In this document: positions 1-10,890 of the stretch, one piece after another | Numbering within the stretch: position 1 is the first letter of the stretch | How the letters are laid out: each line of letters opens with the position of its first letter | Assembly (NCBI GenBank): GCA_025331435.1 | Contig: JAIWNI010000003.1 | Span: 248,001-312,000 of the forward strand | DNA from: Choanephora cucurbitarum | Taxonomy: Eukaryota > Mucoromycota > Mucoromycetes > Mucorales > Choanephoraceae | Length of the DNA stretch: 64,000 nucleotides | Direction of reading: 5' to 3' | Program-made: the position numbers and the translations under genes | The notes under the pieces: model-generated | Databases searched by the model: none | Seen by the model: the letters and a program-made list of their open reading frames with translations, nothing else | Told to the model about the DNA's origin: nothing

Positions 1-314
1 AGCAAAGAAAAGATCACACACAGACAACTGACGTGCCACTCAACCATGCAATAAAGCAGGTTACACTACCCACATCATTGTGTTCAACCGATAACATCAT
101 TGATATCTTCTCTTTTCAACAACCAGAAGAATTAGCCATGGTCAATGTCTCATCGTGGAACCATAATTTAGTACAGCCTTTAAATGAACAAAATGATCTT
201 TTATGGCTTGCATTAAAAGAATATCATGATCCTCTTTCTCAACAACAACAGCAAACGCATTTGAGCACAAACCAGCTTATGAACACACAGCAGCATAACA
301 ATCACTTTTTATAG
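1..314 (+). CDS. C-terminal end of a Gln-rich protein (5' truncated by window)
   Basis: The frame is open from the first bases of the window to a TAA at 312-314, so this is the last exon, or part of it, of a gene that starts outside. About 103 codons are visible. The tail is polar and low in complexity: a five-Gln run (QQQQQ), the end NNHFL, and several His and Asn residues. Such Gln/Asn-rich tails are common in fungal transcription regulators, but no DNA-binding or other domain is visible, so no function is assigned. The first ATG in frame lies inside the tail and is not proposed as a start. Confidence 0.6.
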   Translation, partial: QRKDHTQTTDVPLNHAIKQVTLPTSLCSTDNIIDIFSFQQPEELAMVNVSSWNHNLVQPLNEQNDLLWLALKEYHDPLSQQQQQTHLSTNQLMNTQQHNNHFL

Positions 315-2239
315 ATTTCACTTACTACGTATCATATATAAGAAAAAAAAGAGTCCCATCTTGTGTATGTACAAGGGATCTAGAGAGAAAAAGAACCGAA
401 CATGAATAAACTGGAAGGTCTTTTTTTATCTAAGAGACCAGTGTATTTTTAGGTCTTTAACAAACAAACAAGAAGCAAGTGAATACACGAGTCATTTCTT
501 ACATGTAGCCTGAATCTGTTGCACAGTAGAGCATAAATGAAACATATGTTGATTGTTATAAGAATCACATGTTGAATATTAGTTTGTGGTCACAAACCAT
601 AATAAGTGTATTTAATAACGTTACGATAGTCATTTTATCTCTGTCACAATGAAAACATGCGAAAAAGAGACATTGAGATTTCCGCATTTGGAGGGAGAGT
701 CATTAAAGAAGCCTTGTAGCCAGAAACATCATCTGATTGAACAGGCAAGTTCGTGTCTTTTCTTGCAATGCAATATGTCAAAGTAAGACTATTGAATTTC
801 TTCCAAATTGAACTTTATATATAAGATGTTGAAGTTTCACGATTTTCGGATACTGAATTTTTTTTTTTTTTTTTGAGGACAGCTTAAGGGTTCAATGCGC
901 TTTATCTGCGCTTCAAACAGACCAGTATGAATTTCAAAGTAGAGAAGGGGAGTAGGATGCAATTTCAACTAAATTGAATCTCATTGCAAACAATGCCAAG
1001 TAAAGTAGAAGTGTCTAACGTAACTTGGCTTCATGTTCTTTTTCTTGTGTTACTTTTTCTAAAAGTGAGACCTAGTGAAAATTTAGTTGCATAAATAGTG
1101 TCGATAGACTTTTCTTGAGCCTAAGCTTTTAACGCTTTGTTTTCTTCAGTATCTTAATGAAGTATTTTTTCATTTTATTTTATGTTTGTAATAAAAACGT
1201 CATATTAAGGGAAAAAAAGAAAGAAGAGATCTGTGCTATCATGTTGTTAGACAAAAGAGTCAAAAGAATCGAGATAAATTTTGCCATCAAATTGGTCACA
1301 CACACAAACATAGCTTCCAAAAAGAAAAGAGGAGCACCAGTCAAAACAGAGTCTAGTGTTCATGTTACAGTAGTCTTTTTTATTTGTTTGTCATTGAGGG
1401 TTCCTAAATAAGAAGTACATAGAGTACGTGTGTGTAAAAGAGATATTGCTACGCCAATATCCGATCTCTTTGAATAATAACAACTATGGCTCCTGTGATT
1501 GTTCTAACTGTCCCCTTCTCCAAATTAGAGGAACCATCAATTCGCCTTGTTTTGTTTGATAAACAACATGATGAAAGTGATTCTATTGCTTTCAGCTTCC
1601 TCTTTTGTTTCGTTACTGGTTAATATCACAAGAAATATCTGAATCTATAAAGCGACTTCAACCAACCAAAAAGAGAGAATCAATTCACATCATACCCTCC
1701 TAGCAAACCAGATAACTTGACATTCAAGAACGTGTAGTGAGGAACGAAATATCTTCAAAGCAATAGAAGCCCTGCTATAAATTCTATTCTTGATAGTATA
1801 CAAAAAAAAAGAGAGAGAACACACCACTAAGAATGCTTTCATTTATTATAGATAAAGACTTACTCTTCCCTCTCAAGAACATATTTTTCCTATTGCTTTT
1901 TTAAAAGTAACTTGGCCTGGCTATACAGGTCAATAAATACTGTGCAGAACAAGAGATAGAAGCTTGAACAAAGCGGTTTTTTTTAGGTTCACGAAAGAAA
2001 AGAAATTAAAAGTATTAAAAATACATGTATGTATATATACATGCAAGCATGCAAGCAGTTTATTATTCACATAAATTATTACAAGGAAGAGGTAATGGAG
2101 ACACAATGGATTAAAATGTCATTGAGGAACATGAATATGGGTATTCGGGTTGTACGTGAGATTTATCCCATGTTGAATTAGAGACCGGTAATGCGCAATT
2201 CATATCAAATACTAAATAGAAAAAGTCAGTCTGTCTGCT
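315..2239. other. Intergenic, 1.9 kb, no gene recognised
   Basis: AT-rich DNA between the 3' ends of two convergent genes. It holds poly-T and poly-A runs (for example around 858-874 and 1801-1809) and a short direct repeat ATGCAAGC/ATGCAAGC next to an alternating purine-pyrimidine tract at about 2023-2058. The frame at 1157-1411 is Lys-rich and has no recognisable domain. I see no tRNA or other RNA gene. Confidence 0.5.
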
Positions 2240-3283
2240 CTATATTTCTTCATGGCGTTTTAGAAAGAACTTACAGGCATAAGGATGGACACTTGTAAAG
2301 CCTAATGGGTTATCAGAATAGCATTGAGAATCTTCGTTAGAAGAATGATTGTCTTCATCTTCATCTTCGTCCTCTTGTTGCGTAGCCCTTGATGAAGAAG
2401 AGACTGAGGTCATCATATAGTCTGTATGAGATGAAATTGGGAAGTCGTTTTGTTGTTGCTGGCTCCAGTCCATACCCATAGGAAACATCAATGACAGGTT
2501 ATCTGCATTATATGAAGGCATACAAGTACTACTATTGCTGCTGCTGCTGCTACCGCTGATACTGCTACTGCGAGTACTACTGTTTTTTGTGTTGAGTGAA
2601 GTAGTGGGTGTAGAGCTAGCAGGGAATTGTTGCTGGCGAAGGTCGGGAGGGAATGGAGCGACCACTGGGGATGAAGAGACAGGGGGAGTAACGATACCAC
2701 TTTTGGCTTTCTCGCTTTGTCCCATGCTAATTTGATTCAGTAGTCTTTTGTTTTCGTTCTGTAATTGCATGATTTGATATTGGTATCGGTCTTCCTTTGA
2801 CATGTTTTGCTTGACCCAGTCAAGTGCCTTTTCAACAATCTGACCCTTAGATGGGCGTCGGTGGTTTTGTAGGTTGGGAAGGGCATCAGCTAATTGTTGG
2901 AACTTTGAGTTAAGACATTCACGACGAGCGCGTTCAATCGCATTGTGTTCTGCTCTTCTTTCTGCTTTGTTTAATGAAGCTCTACGACTAAAAAAGAGAC
3001 AATCCAATTAGTGTCTATATATACCTCATGTGCATGAAGTGTATTACCTTCTTGAGTTAAAATTGGGAAGTTCAGCGTCGTCCATATCTATCTGTTCAAC
3101 CAGTTCCTTCTCTGTTGTAGGTGGAGAAGCAGTGGCAGAAGTAGATATGGAGGCTTTTCTCAGCATGGTTTCTTCAAAAGCAGCATTTGCATTGGTTGGA
3201 TACCCATCAAAGAGTAAGAGAAGCTCAGGGTTATTAATTAAAGGCTTCTGTTCTAGATATGATTGATCAAAAGATGGATACAT
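2240..3283 (-). CDS. bHLH transcription factor
   Basis: Two exons (3283-3048 and 2987-2240) joined by a 60-bp GT-AG intron give 327 residues. The basic helix-loop-helix domain covers about residues 86-140. Its basic region, reading EHNAIERARRE, has the His-Glu-Arg pattern of E-box (CANNTG) binding class B bHLH proteins. Helix 1 is followed by a loop containing NHRRPSKG and helix 2 (IVEKALDWV). A short leucine-rich extension (IMQLQNENKRLLNQI) could act as a zipper for dimers. The C-terminal half is Ser-rich with an acidic EDEDEDED run and probably serves for activation. The intron falls just before the basic region. The family is certain; the target genes are unknown. It is similar in layout to USF/Myc-like fungal factors. 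Confidence 0.9.
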
Positions 3284-4577
3284 TTAGACGGGAGATAAAT
3301 AAGTAAGTGTAGGATAGAAAGGAGAAATTGGTAACAAAAGTTGCTTAGTGAATGTTTCAAAAGAAAAAGAAAGAAAGGCTTTTTATATACAGGATGTCTT
3401 GGACCTTATTTTTTTTCTAAAGCATTTTACCGACTTGACGGGCGAAACTTATTCAAGTGGCGAAGTGTAGTACGGCTTGTAAAAAAAAAAAAGAACTTTA
3501 CTGGATCTTCTAAAACTAGCCTATGAAGCAACATCCTTTTTTTGGTTGTTGTAATATTCCGAAAGACCCATGACCACTTTTTGTTTGATTTGTGTTCAAC
3601 ACAATATATGAACTGAATTGTTATTTTTACTAACAAAATAAGTATCACTAACATGAATCAATTTTGGGGAGAGAACACTGATAGTTACGCTGATTTCTCG
3701 ATTAGCAATAGCTTCTTGAAGACGAGCATTGGGCTGAGACTTAAAAACCTGGTCATTCGTTTTTTTGCAAAGTAAAACTTAAGGTAGCATCGCCAAGAGA
3801 AAAGAAAAAAGAGAAGAAGAGATTTGACAGAACACTTCTTCGCTTTACTCTATAAGCCCAAATGCTTCCTATAGCCATCAATGCTATTCCCCAAAGTGAG
3901 TTGAAGTTGTTTGTTGTACAATCACGCGCCCGTGCACATACTAACGAGATTACTTTCTCTTTAATATTGCAAGTTGAATCAAATTCGGAGTACCGACCGG
4001 CGATCGTTTTAACTTTTTCATTTTGAACTCCCAGCTGCATTAATATTTTATTTTGGAAAATTAGATTTCACTAGTCAAATCTCATTGAATTTGTTTCAAA
4101 TGCTATAGTAAAAGAAAAAGAATAAGATGAAATTTAGGGTCTTTATTTGACTAGAGTGAATATTAGATAAGGCAATGTCTTTGATGAATAATACGATGAG
4201 TTCCCAATCTTCAAAAGAAGAGTTTGGCTTGAGCATAGGCAAAAGAATCATGATCGACTAGACTTTACAAAAAGGGAACCTATTGTTAGCATAACGAAAG
4301 AGATATCATACTAAAATAAGTTATAGGCAGTCGCTCCTTTACTCTCCATTTGGAAATATACAATCGTTTGATTGATTATTATCATATAAAGAAAGAAATA
4401 TAATGGTGAATTAGAGTCTTTCTCCTTTTGTCTCTCTTGCCTCGGTTTCTTCATTTTTGGTATAGATTGAATTTGAACATTGTAGCCGCAAAAAAGGAGC
4501 AACTCTTAGCATCGATCTTAATCACAGAGTGAATGAATGAGAGAAAATGGCTGAATAGGTAGATTCAAGCAACTTAC

Positions 4578-4620
4578 CCAATAACTCGTCAGGTTTTCCA
4601 GGGTCATATACACTCGTCAT
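4578..4620 (-). CDS. Candidate first coding exon of an unresolved small gene
   Basis: An ATG at 4620 opens a 14-codon stretch (MTSVYDPGKPDELL plus one base) that ends exactly at a strong donor GTAAGT. The stretch is hydrophilic, of ordinary codon use, and preceded by a possible 5'-UTR intron (donor GTAGGT near 4676, acceptor TCTAG at 4621). I could not chain it convincingly to later exons on the minus strand. A downstream segment near 4265-4210 reads DHDSFAYAQAKLFF and may belong to the same gene. Product unknown. Confidence 0.25.
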
Positions 4621-5077
4621 CTAGATTTACAGAGAGTACAAAAGCATCCAATATAGTAAAACTATATTGAAACCTACCCAATTGATTTTAGCTTACTGCG
4701 AGTATTGATCTAGAACAGCGCACACATATCACTTTATCCATAATACCGCACTTTGACTACTTCATTTCTCTTATTCTCTCAGTCAGGGCAAACACCCAAC
4801 AGACGCATACACAAAATCTAATGACAACAGGCTTCTTCCGCTGCTTGATTAAATGCGAATATGTTTCTCTTTGCTTCCATAGAATGAAAGTCAAGTTTGT
4901 TTGTATAGGATGTAATGCATACACAATACATAATATATTAGTTTAGTAGATAGAATACTTTAGAGGAATTGAGGTGAATGATAACAGTAGTGTTTTCTTC
5001 CATTTGTTCTTTTTTTTTATGTCAGTTTACCTTAGCCTCTTTTCTTTCGTATTTTAAATTGGTAATGACTCTTGTGC

Positions 5078-5296
5078 TTAACTTAGATTTCTATTCCGAA
5101 TATGTGCTTTCTTTTTAAGCCCTAAGTTTAATATACGAAATTCACATTCTGTCTCTTTATAATAGTTAGATGTAACGCTGAGGAATTCTTTAGAACGATC
5201 GGGTAACACAGACAATTGCTCATTGCTCAGAAAACATCTAGGTGATGTGAATAATATCGCTAACACCGCAATGATATTCTTTTGTAAGGAAACCAT
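5078..5296 (-). CDS. Small possible secreted protein, 72 aa
   Basis: The frame begins MVSLQKNIIAVLAILF, a plausible signal peptide with a basic n-region and a hydrophobic core, followed by a polar chain with two or three cysteines and a basic end. A TATA-type AT tract at 5340-5353 lies about 45-55 bp upstream of the ATG on the same strand, a normal promoter spacing. There is no homology I can name, the length is near what chance frames reach in AT-rich DNA, and no intron or poly(A) signal settles it. Confidence 0.3.
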   Translation of the reverse strand: MVSLQKNIIAVLAILFTSPRCFLSNEQLSVLPDRSKEFLSVTSNYYKETECEFRILNLGLKKKAHIRNRNLS

Positions 5297-7210
5297 CTAT
5301 TCTGTTTTAAATGCGCTGTCCTACTTTCATTTGCTCCCGTATATATATATATAAAGGGTAGGTTAAGAAAGATGGGATCTACAGAGACACTTTATTTTTG
5401 TGTGTGTGCGCATATACACTCTATTTTACTATAATTCCTTCTATATATACAAAACTCTATCTAATCTCTCGCTCTGGATTATCTGTATCACCTTTGACGT
5501 ATCATCTTATTGTGTCTATTTTCAATCCTATGACAGCTAGTCAATAACTAAAGAGAGAATTATGCCATTTCCTTTTGGCTCAATAATGCATGCACAAAGA
5601 GGCACATCATTGAAGGTCAAGTGATCTCTATCCTTAACATGGTAGTCATGCTTGTTATTTCATTGCCCTTAATGGAACCCTTTGATTTTTCTCTCATTTC
5701 CTCAACTTTCTGATAAATTCAATACTTTTGATAAAATAAACAGGTACCTCAAAATGAAACTCCCTAAGATGAAACCGTTTCATTCTTTCTAAAAAGAAAA
5801 CTTTCTAAATTAAACATAGTCTCTTTTTTTTTTAAACTTTTAAAACACCCATTCTGCCCGCAGGAAAAAAGAAAAACCTTTCAATCTTTCTAGTTAGATT
5901 GATCAAACATTATCTCTTATAGGAGATACCATATCAAGATAGATACGTGAGAAATAATAATAAGGAAACCATGCTTTACCTCTTTCTCTCTCTCTCTCTC
6001 TTTTTTTCTCTTCAAATTAGTCATTTAAGAATCTATTGGCTCACAAGCACAGACCCACTATAGATGTGTTGTCATTTAGCAGCCACATCAAAATAAATAT
6101 TGAGAGATGTGTAACACAAGATGTGTTCTGTATTTAGGGCGTATCATTTTCTATTTTTGGGAAAACAAAAGACATTTTTAGAAGACGGTTAATTTTGATT
6201 TATGCATCTTTCTGAAGCCTTCTCTTTACTAAACTAATAACAAAACAAAAGATAAACTCGAATCTACTGATAAGGCAAATTTAAGCGGCTATGAACGGAG
6301 GGCTTCTAGCGTGACTCAAGCAATCGGTCTTGGGTCTTGTTCGTTCATGATAATAAGCAATACATAAACAGGATCTGAACACTTTGTCATTGGCGCTTTT
6401 CTTTTTCCTATTTTGACAATTTTGGTGCATCTGTGCCAACTGAAGAAATCTATGTTTGTACATCATGGTCAATAGACAACTATATCCTTATGGATTCTCT
6501 TGAGCTTGAAACAACTAGACACTCTACTAAAGTAGTTACTTTATTTGAAATTCTCGAGTAATGCAACTCCTATATTGAGCATATTCATAAGTTGAGTGAC
6601 GTTTCAGCGCTTGAAATGGCGTTCATTCTAAAGAACAATGCTATTTTCAAATCAAGCAAGTACTATATTATAGTGCTATTATTTTGCTCTAGTTCGTTTC
6701 TTCTTTTTCTTTGCATTTCATTTATAAAACACATATAGAGCAAGCTTGTGTTAACTGAGAAAAGTTAGATGTTTCAGTACTCGACCTGAGAATCCATCTA
6801 TTTAATAAGTTTCTAAACAGTCTTTAAGATATGTATCGAAAGTTTCATCAAGGTCTTGCTTTCTCTGCCTGAGAATATAATGAAATTTGACATTAAGAGA
6901 AAGGACACGGAATGGAAAATATGGTACTTTGGTGCTGAAATCAACCATGTAGGACTTTTTTCTTTGATAGAAAAGCAGTTACGTGTGTCATTGCTAATGA
7001 AGAACACAGCAAAAAGTAACCAAGCACTACAAATGAGCAATCAACTGTGTTTCTAAATACAGTATAAACCAATAGTGAGTCGACCAATAACAAGGGACTG
7101 TTAAAACAAGTAGGTCTTTATTTATGTTGATAGAAATACATATGATATATATGTTAGATAAATAATGTAAATAGTAATAAAAAGAGAAAGTTCATGTTTG
7201 TAAATATTCC

Positions 7211-8387
7211 TTAATGCTTGGGTTGTTCTTCAATATGAGGCTCGCTCTTGTCCACCTTACCGGGATCACCGGGACCATCTTTCTTGGATTCAGCAGGAGG
7301 AGGAGGAGCCTGTTTGACTTCCTTGGTCTCTTTGACTTCCACAAAGACCACGCCAAACTTCTGGCCTCGGTTATACATAAACTGCCAAGCAAATGAGATG
7401 AGGAAGGTAATGCCAATAAAGACAATGAGCACAATGATCTTTGTATTGATGCTATAGACAACGCGATGGTATGGATTACCGTCCAATATGGACTTGATAC
7501 CAGCCAGGTAACCTGTGTGCGCCAAGAATTCAATGCCCACAATAAAACAGTAGGCACCAGCGAATGCAAATGTGAACAGCAATACATAGCGTTCTGCAAA
7601 AAAGGTAACAAAGGACATGAAGACAGGCAATGCAACCAAAAAGGCTGCTCTTGCAACAGCCTGAGTGATCAAAAGATCTGATCGACAACACAATATATAA
7701 AGAGCCAAAGCAAATCCACCCAAGGCTTCGCAAAAAAAAATGAATGAGCAATAGGAATTATACGAAAGCATCATAAACTTACCTCCAACAAGGTAGATAG
7801 AGATGTTCCAGAAGAGTGCATAGATGATTGCACCCAAGATACCGAGGCCGGCGGGTACTGCAATCATAGTGACATCGTTATTGATGTAACCATAGTAAGG
7901 TTGATTGTTGGCCATGCCGACCCAAGTGATGAGACCGAAGGTAAGAAACCCACAGACTGCCAAAGTGATTCTGAATGAACGGAACCCAAATACCATGAGA
8001 TAGAGACCCAAGATGATGAGAATAGCACCTGCAACACCGTTTTGTGGGGTAATGCCTTCACCACCATAGATGATTTCTAAATAGACAGTTTGTGAATAAA
8101 GGGATCTCCATTTTTTTAATGAGCTTACTTGGATCTGAGGAAGCTGGTATTGAAGTGGGTGTATGAGTGGCAGTAGTGGTAGCTGTACTGGTTACTCTGG
8201 TTGTTGTTGTTGTTGTCGTCTTTGATCCTCCCGAGTTATGGAGATCGAGTAAATCTCTTTTGTGTTGAAATGTTTTTGTTGGTTGATTGTTCGTTAAAGC
8301 ATCATTGTTTGTAATTGGTGATGCAGATACAAGCACAATGAAACTGATGATTAGCACTGTAAATAACCAATGTAAAGAAAACTTCAT
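7211..8387 (-). CDS. TM7S3/TM198-like (DUF4203) multi-pass membrane protein
   Basis: Three exons (8387-8129, 8076-7783, 7725-7211) encode 355 residues. The N-terminus is a signal peptide (MKFSLHWLFTVLIISFIVLV), followed by a Thr-rich extracellular-type stretch with a seven-Thr run and a dibasic KR. Then come about seven hydrophobic segments with the features of the TM7S3/TM198-like domain, including the first helix ending in LGLYLMVFGFRSFR. The tail is cytoplasmic-like, with PPPPAESKK and many charged residues. Family members are eukaryotic membrane proteins of poorly known function, so only localisation to a membrane of the secretory route is inferred. Both introns are short (52 and 57 bp). 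The start was chosen because it supplies the signal peptide. Confidence 0.8.
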
Positions 8388-9239
8388 GCTTCAATTCAAA
8401 AAAAAAAAAGTAAAAAGTCGTAATGAATGAAAGAGCAAGTCTTTGCCTCTTTTTTTATTTGACATTGAGTTATGATTGTTTTTGCCCCTTGGGATATGGC
8501 TACACTTTTTTCTTTCTATTTCAAGTCAACTCTCAACAACATATTCCTAAAAATGGCCATTGTTACAGCATTTCCTGAAATAGGCTTTGTAAATCTAGAT
8601 CTTGGGTATATGTCTATTTCTCTCTCATGTTTAGTCAACCAAAATACACATTTGCTTCAGGTTCATGAGAGAGATAGTTGATAGAAGAAATAGAGGATTG
8701 TAGACTAGAGATAAAACTGAATTGTATATTTTAAAGAAAAAAAAAAAGGTTTTCAACTGTCTGTGTAACCTTATAAGGGCCCTGATTCAATATGCTCATA
8801 TGTACGTCTGTTTGTTATTATTCTGTTTGTTAGTCAAGGCGATTATCTAACGTTATATTAAACATTGGCTACACTGATATACTAGAAATAACAGCCATAA
8901 ACTTGAAAGAAAGAGTGCAGATAGCTAGTTTGTAATCTATCGCGTACTTTCTACTCATGAAAAATTTAGCTACTTCTGAACCCTATAGTCATTTGTGTCA
9001 TATCTTTTTCTTTAAAGAACACAGTCATGTCATATTGACCAAAGTCGAGGATGAGATTTCTTTAATCTGGCAATGGATTACATGTGATAACCTTTTTATT
9101 TTTTGAGTATGTTGATCTCATAATATATGTTTAATCAAGACAATCGAAAGAAAAACAATCTGACTGGCAATAAGGCCTTTTTTTATCAAATATATGACTA
9201 CAGTACTGCCCCGCAATAAGGGAATCAACATTGGATGGT
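8388..9239. other. Intergenic, 0.85 kb
   Basis: The part next to 8388 is the probable promoter of the minus-strand membrane-protein gene and starts with an A/T run at about 8399-8410 just ahead of its ATG. The rest is AT-rich with no recognisable gene. The sequence ACAGTACTGCCCCGC near 9200 resembles the kind of end found in Tc1/mariner-like elements, but no matching inverted copy was seen on the far side of the transposase. Confidence 0.4.
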
Positions 9240-10441
9240 TTTGGTGCCGTACGAACCTGAGATTGCAGCTATGCTAGGTATACACTTAATCACAGACCAG
9301 AACTGCTCAATGGATCAAGCTCAGGGGAATAGGGTGGAAGATACACGCATCCATATCCTCTACTAACAATCAGCTTCTCAATCTGGTCTGAAATATGGAT
9401 AGGAGCATTGTTCATAATAAGGTAATGCCCTTTGAATTTCTCATGTCGATCAAGTACATCCAATGTATCAGAAATGAAATTGAAATAATGACCAAGAACA
9501 GTTCCTACTGTCTTTTTTTGCCTTTGGCTCACCTGTGACCTTTCTTTTCTTGAGCTTTCTTGATAGAGTACTCTAACCTTCATGTTAATAACACTCTGCG
9601 AGAATATTGCTCCCAAAATAGTGATTGTTCTAGCTCTCGTCTTTGGCTGAATAACAGTAGCTCGAGTACCCTTAGTTGACCAAGCCATAGTACGGCTCAA
9701 GTTGATATAAAAAGCAGACTCGTCAATGAAAACACAGTTGCTCATGAAGTCGATGTCTGTCTGTATCAAATTGGTTGCCCATTGAAAGCGTGCTTCAATG
9801 CTGCGAAGAGAATTTCTTTCTTTAGGTTCAAAGTGGGCTTTCTTGATTGTAAGAGCACAATCATTGACCATAAGATCATGGACAGCAGTTTTTGCAATCT
9901 TGAGTCCTTCAAATTGGCTGACGAGGCTTTCCATTGCTTCATTTACAGTGGCTCTAGGGTCTTCGCTGTATTTCTGAAGCAAGAAACCTTTGTGCTCCTC
10001 GTTGAGAATTTTTGGTCACCCAACTTTCTTCTTCTCTTTTTCTTCTTCTTGAGCTAGCTCAGGTTGTTCAATTCTCTTTTGAGCTGCGTCTTCCTCTTTC
10101 TTGAACCAATAGTGAGCGGTACGCTTAGTTACGTCCAACTCTTTTGCTGCTTCAGGAACTGTATAGCCTCTAACGTAGACGAGGTGGAAAAAGCGCTCCT
10201 TTTTCTCGTCACTATGTCTGGTGTATTTGCGCTGACTATGGCCTTGATCAGCGATAATCTCGGCTTTGACAATTTTCATTTTCTCTAATCTTTCAGGAGG
10301 CTTCAAGTCTATGTAGGTGTCATAGTTGGTAACGTCCTCAAGCGGAAACTGCTCGTTATCAACTTCCATTTCAACTGGTTCATTGCCGTACTCATCAAAT
10401 ACACTGCCCTTTCCGTCTTCTTGAAAAAATTTGAGGCTCAT
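9240..10441 (-). pseudogene. Inactivated IS630/Tc1-mariner-type DDE transposase
   Basis: From the ATG at 10441 an N-terminal part carries a helix-turn-helix segment (YVRGYTVPEAAKELDVTKRTAHYWF), then a DDE core follows in the same frame. Core motifs seen are FIDESAF (first Asp) and LPPYSPELDP (third acidic position). Three lesions are visible. There is an in-frame TGA at 10016-10018, between KKVG and PKIL. The second catalytic block reads MNNAPIH where the family has an Asp in place of the first Asn. A one-base shift follows ELDP near 9312: the expected family ending (a segment with FW) lies in the next frame and continues to about 9240. The element is therefore dead. No clear terminal inverted repeat pair was found. 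Confidence 0.85.
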
Positions 10442-10471
10442 TTTATATGCTTCTTGTAATTCTGAGTATGT

Positions 10472-10602
10472 GCAATCTATTTTAAAGAAATGTGCAATGT
10501 CTTTTATTCAAGCGTGCAATCTAAATTTTTTGTCAGCGCAATTCGAGTTTTTTACTAGCGCAATCTTTTTCTGTTGGAGTGCAATCTATTTCCGGAAAAG
10601 GT
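10472..10602. repeat. Six-copy tandem repeat with 22-bp period upstream of the transposase
   Basis: The core GCAAT recurs at 10472, 10494, 10516, 10538, 10560 and 10581, spaced 22, 22, 22, 22 and 21 bp. Most copies read GTGCAATCTA or GCGCAATCT followed by a T-rich stretch. The block begins about 30 bp beyond the transposase start codon, on its upstream side. The regular spacing suggests subterminal protein-binding sites of the element, but this role is inferred. Copies have diverged, in line with an old element. Confidence 0.75.
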
Positions 10603-10890
10603 GTATAACAGCCCATTTTGACAGAGATCAAGCTTGTGTTACTTTGATAACGGATCCATGATCTGTAATTAGGGCAAACTACAAGACAAATAAATTTAAT
10701 CTCTGTAGCAGATGATAGTCTAGATATGAAGCAAGTAAATTAGTGCGATCGACAGGAAGCAATAGTTAGTATTCATATCCTTTTGTAAAACAGATGCTTG
10801 AATTGACTACTGCCAGCTGTTGATGTGCCTAAAATATTGGACAGAGACGCTGTTGAAGGTAATAAGATATATACATAATAATAATTTAGT

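Larger units (their letters stand above)
3284..7210. other. Gene-poor stretch, 3.9 kb
   Basis: No confident gene is visible. The first 100-150 bp lie upstream of the bHLH gene and should hold its promoter. Two weak candidates on the minus strand are listed separately (an exon-like start at 4620 and a small secreted-protein frame at 5296-5078). A CT microsatellite lies at about 5985-6010, and an AT-dinucleotide run at 5340-5353. A frame at 4040-3753 (minus) has a short membrane-like segment but no support as a gene. Confidence 0.45.

Noticed and set aside
2488..2735. Frames on both strands overlapping the bHLH gene
   Set aside because: They lie inside the bHLH coding exon, in other frames, and consist of Leu/Val or Ser-derived runs. 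They are shadows of the Ser-rich tail.
9782..10288. Plus-strand frames over the transposase
   Set aside because: They are antisense to the transposase relic and are Phe/Leu-rich without motifs.
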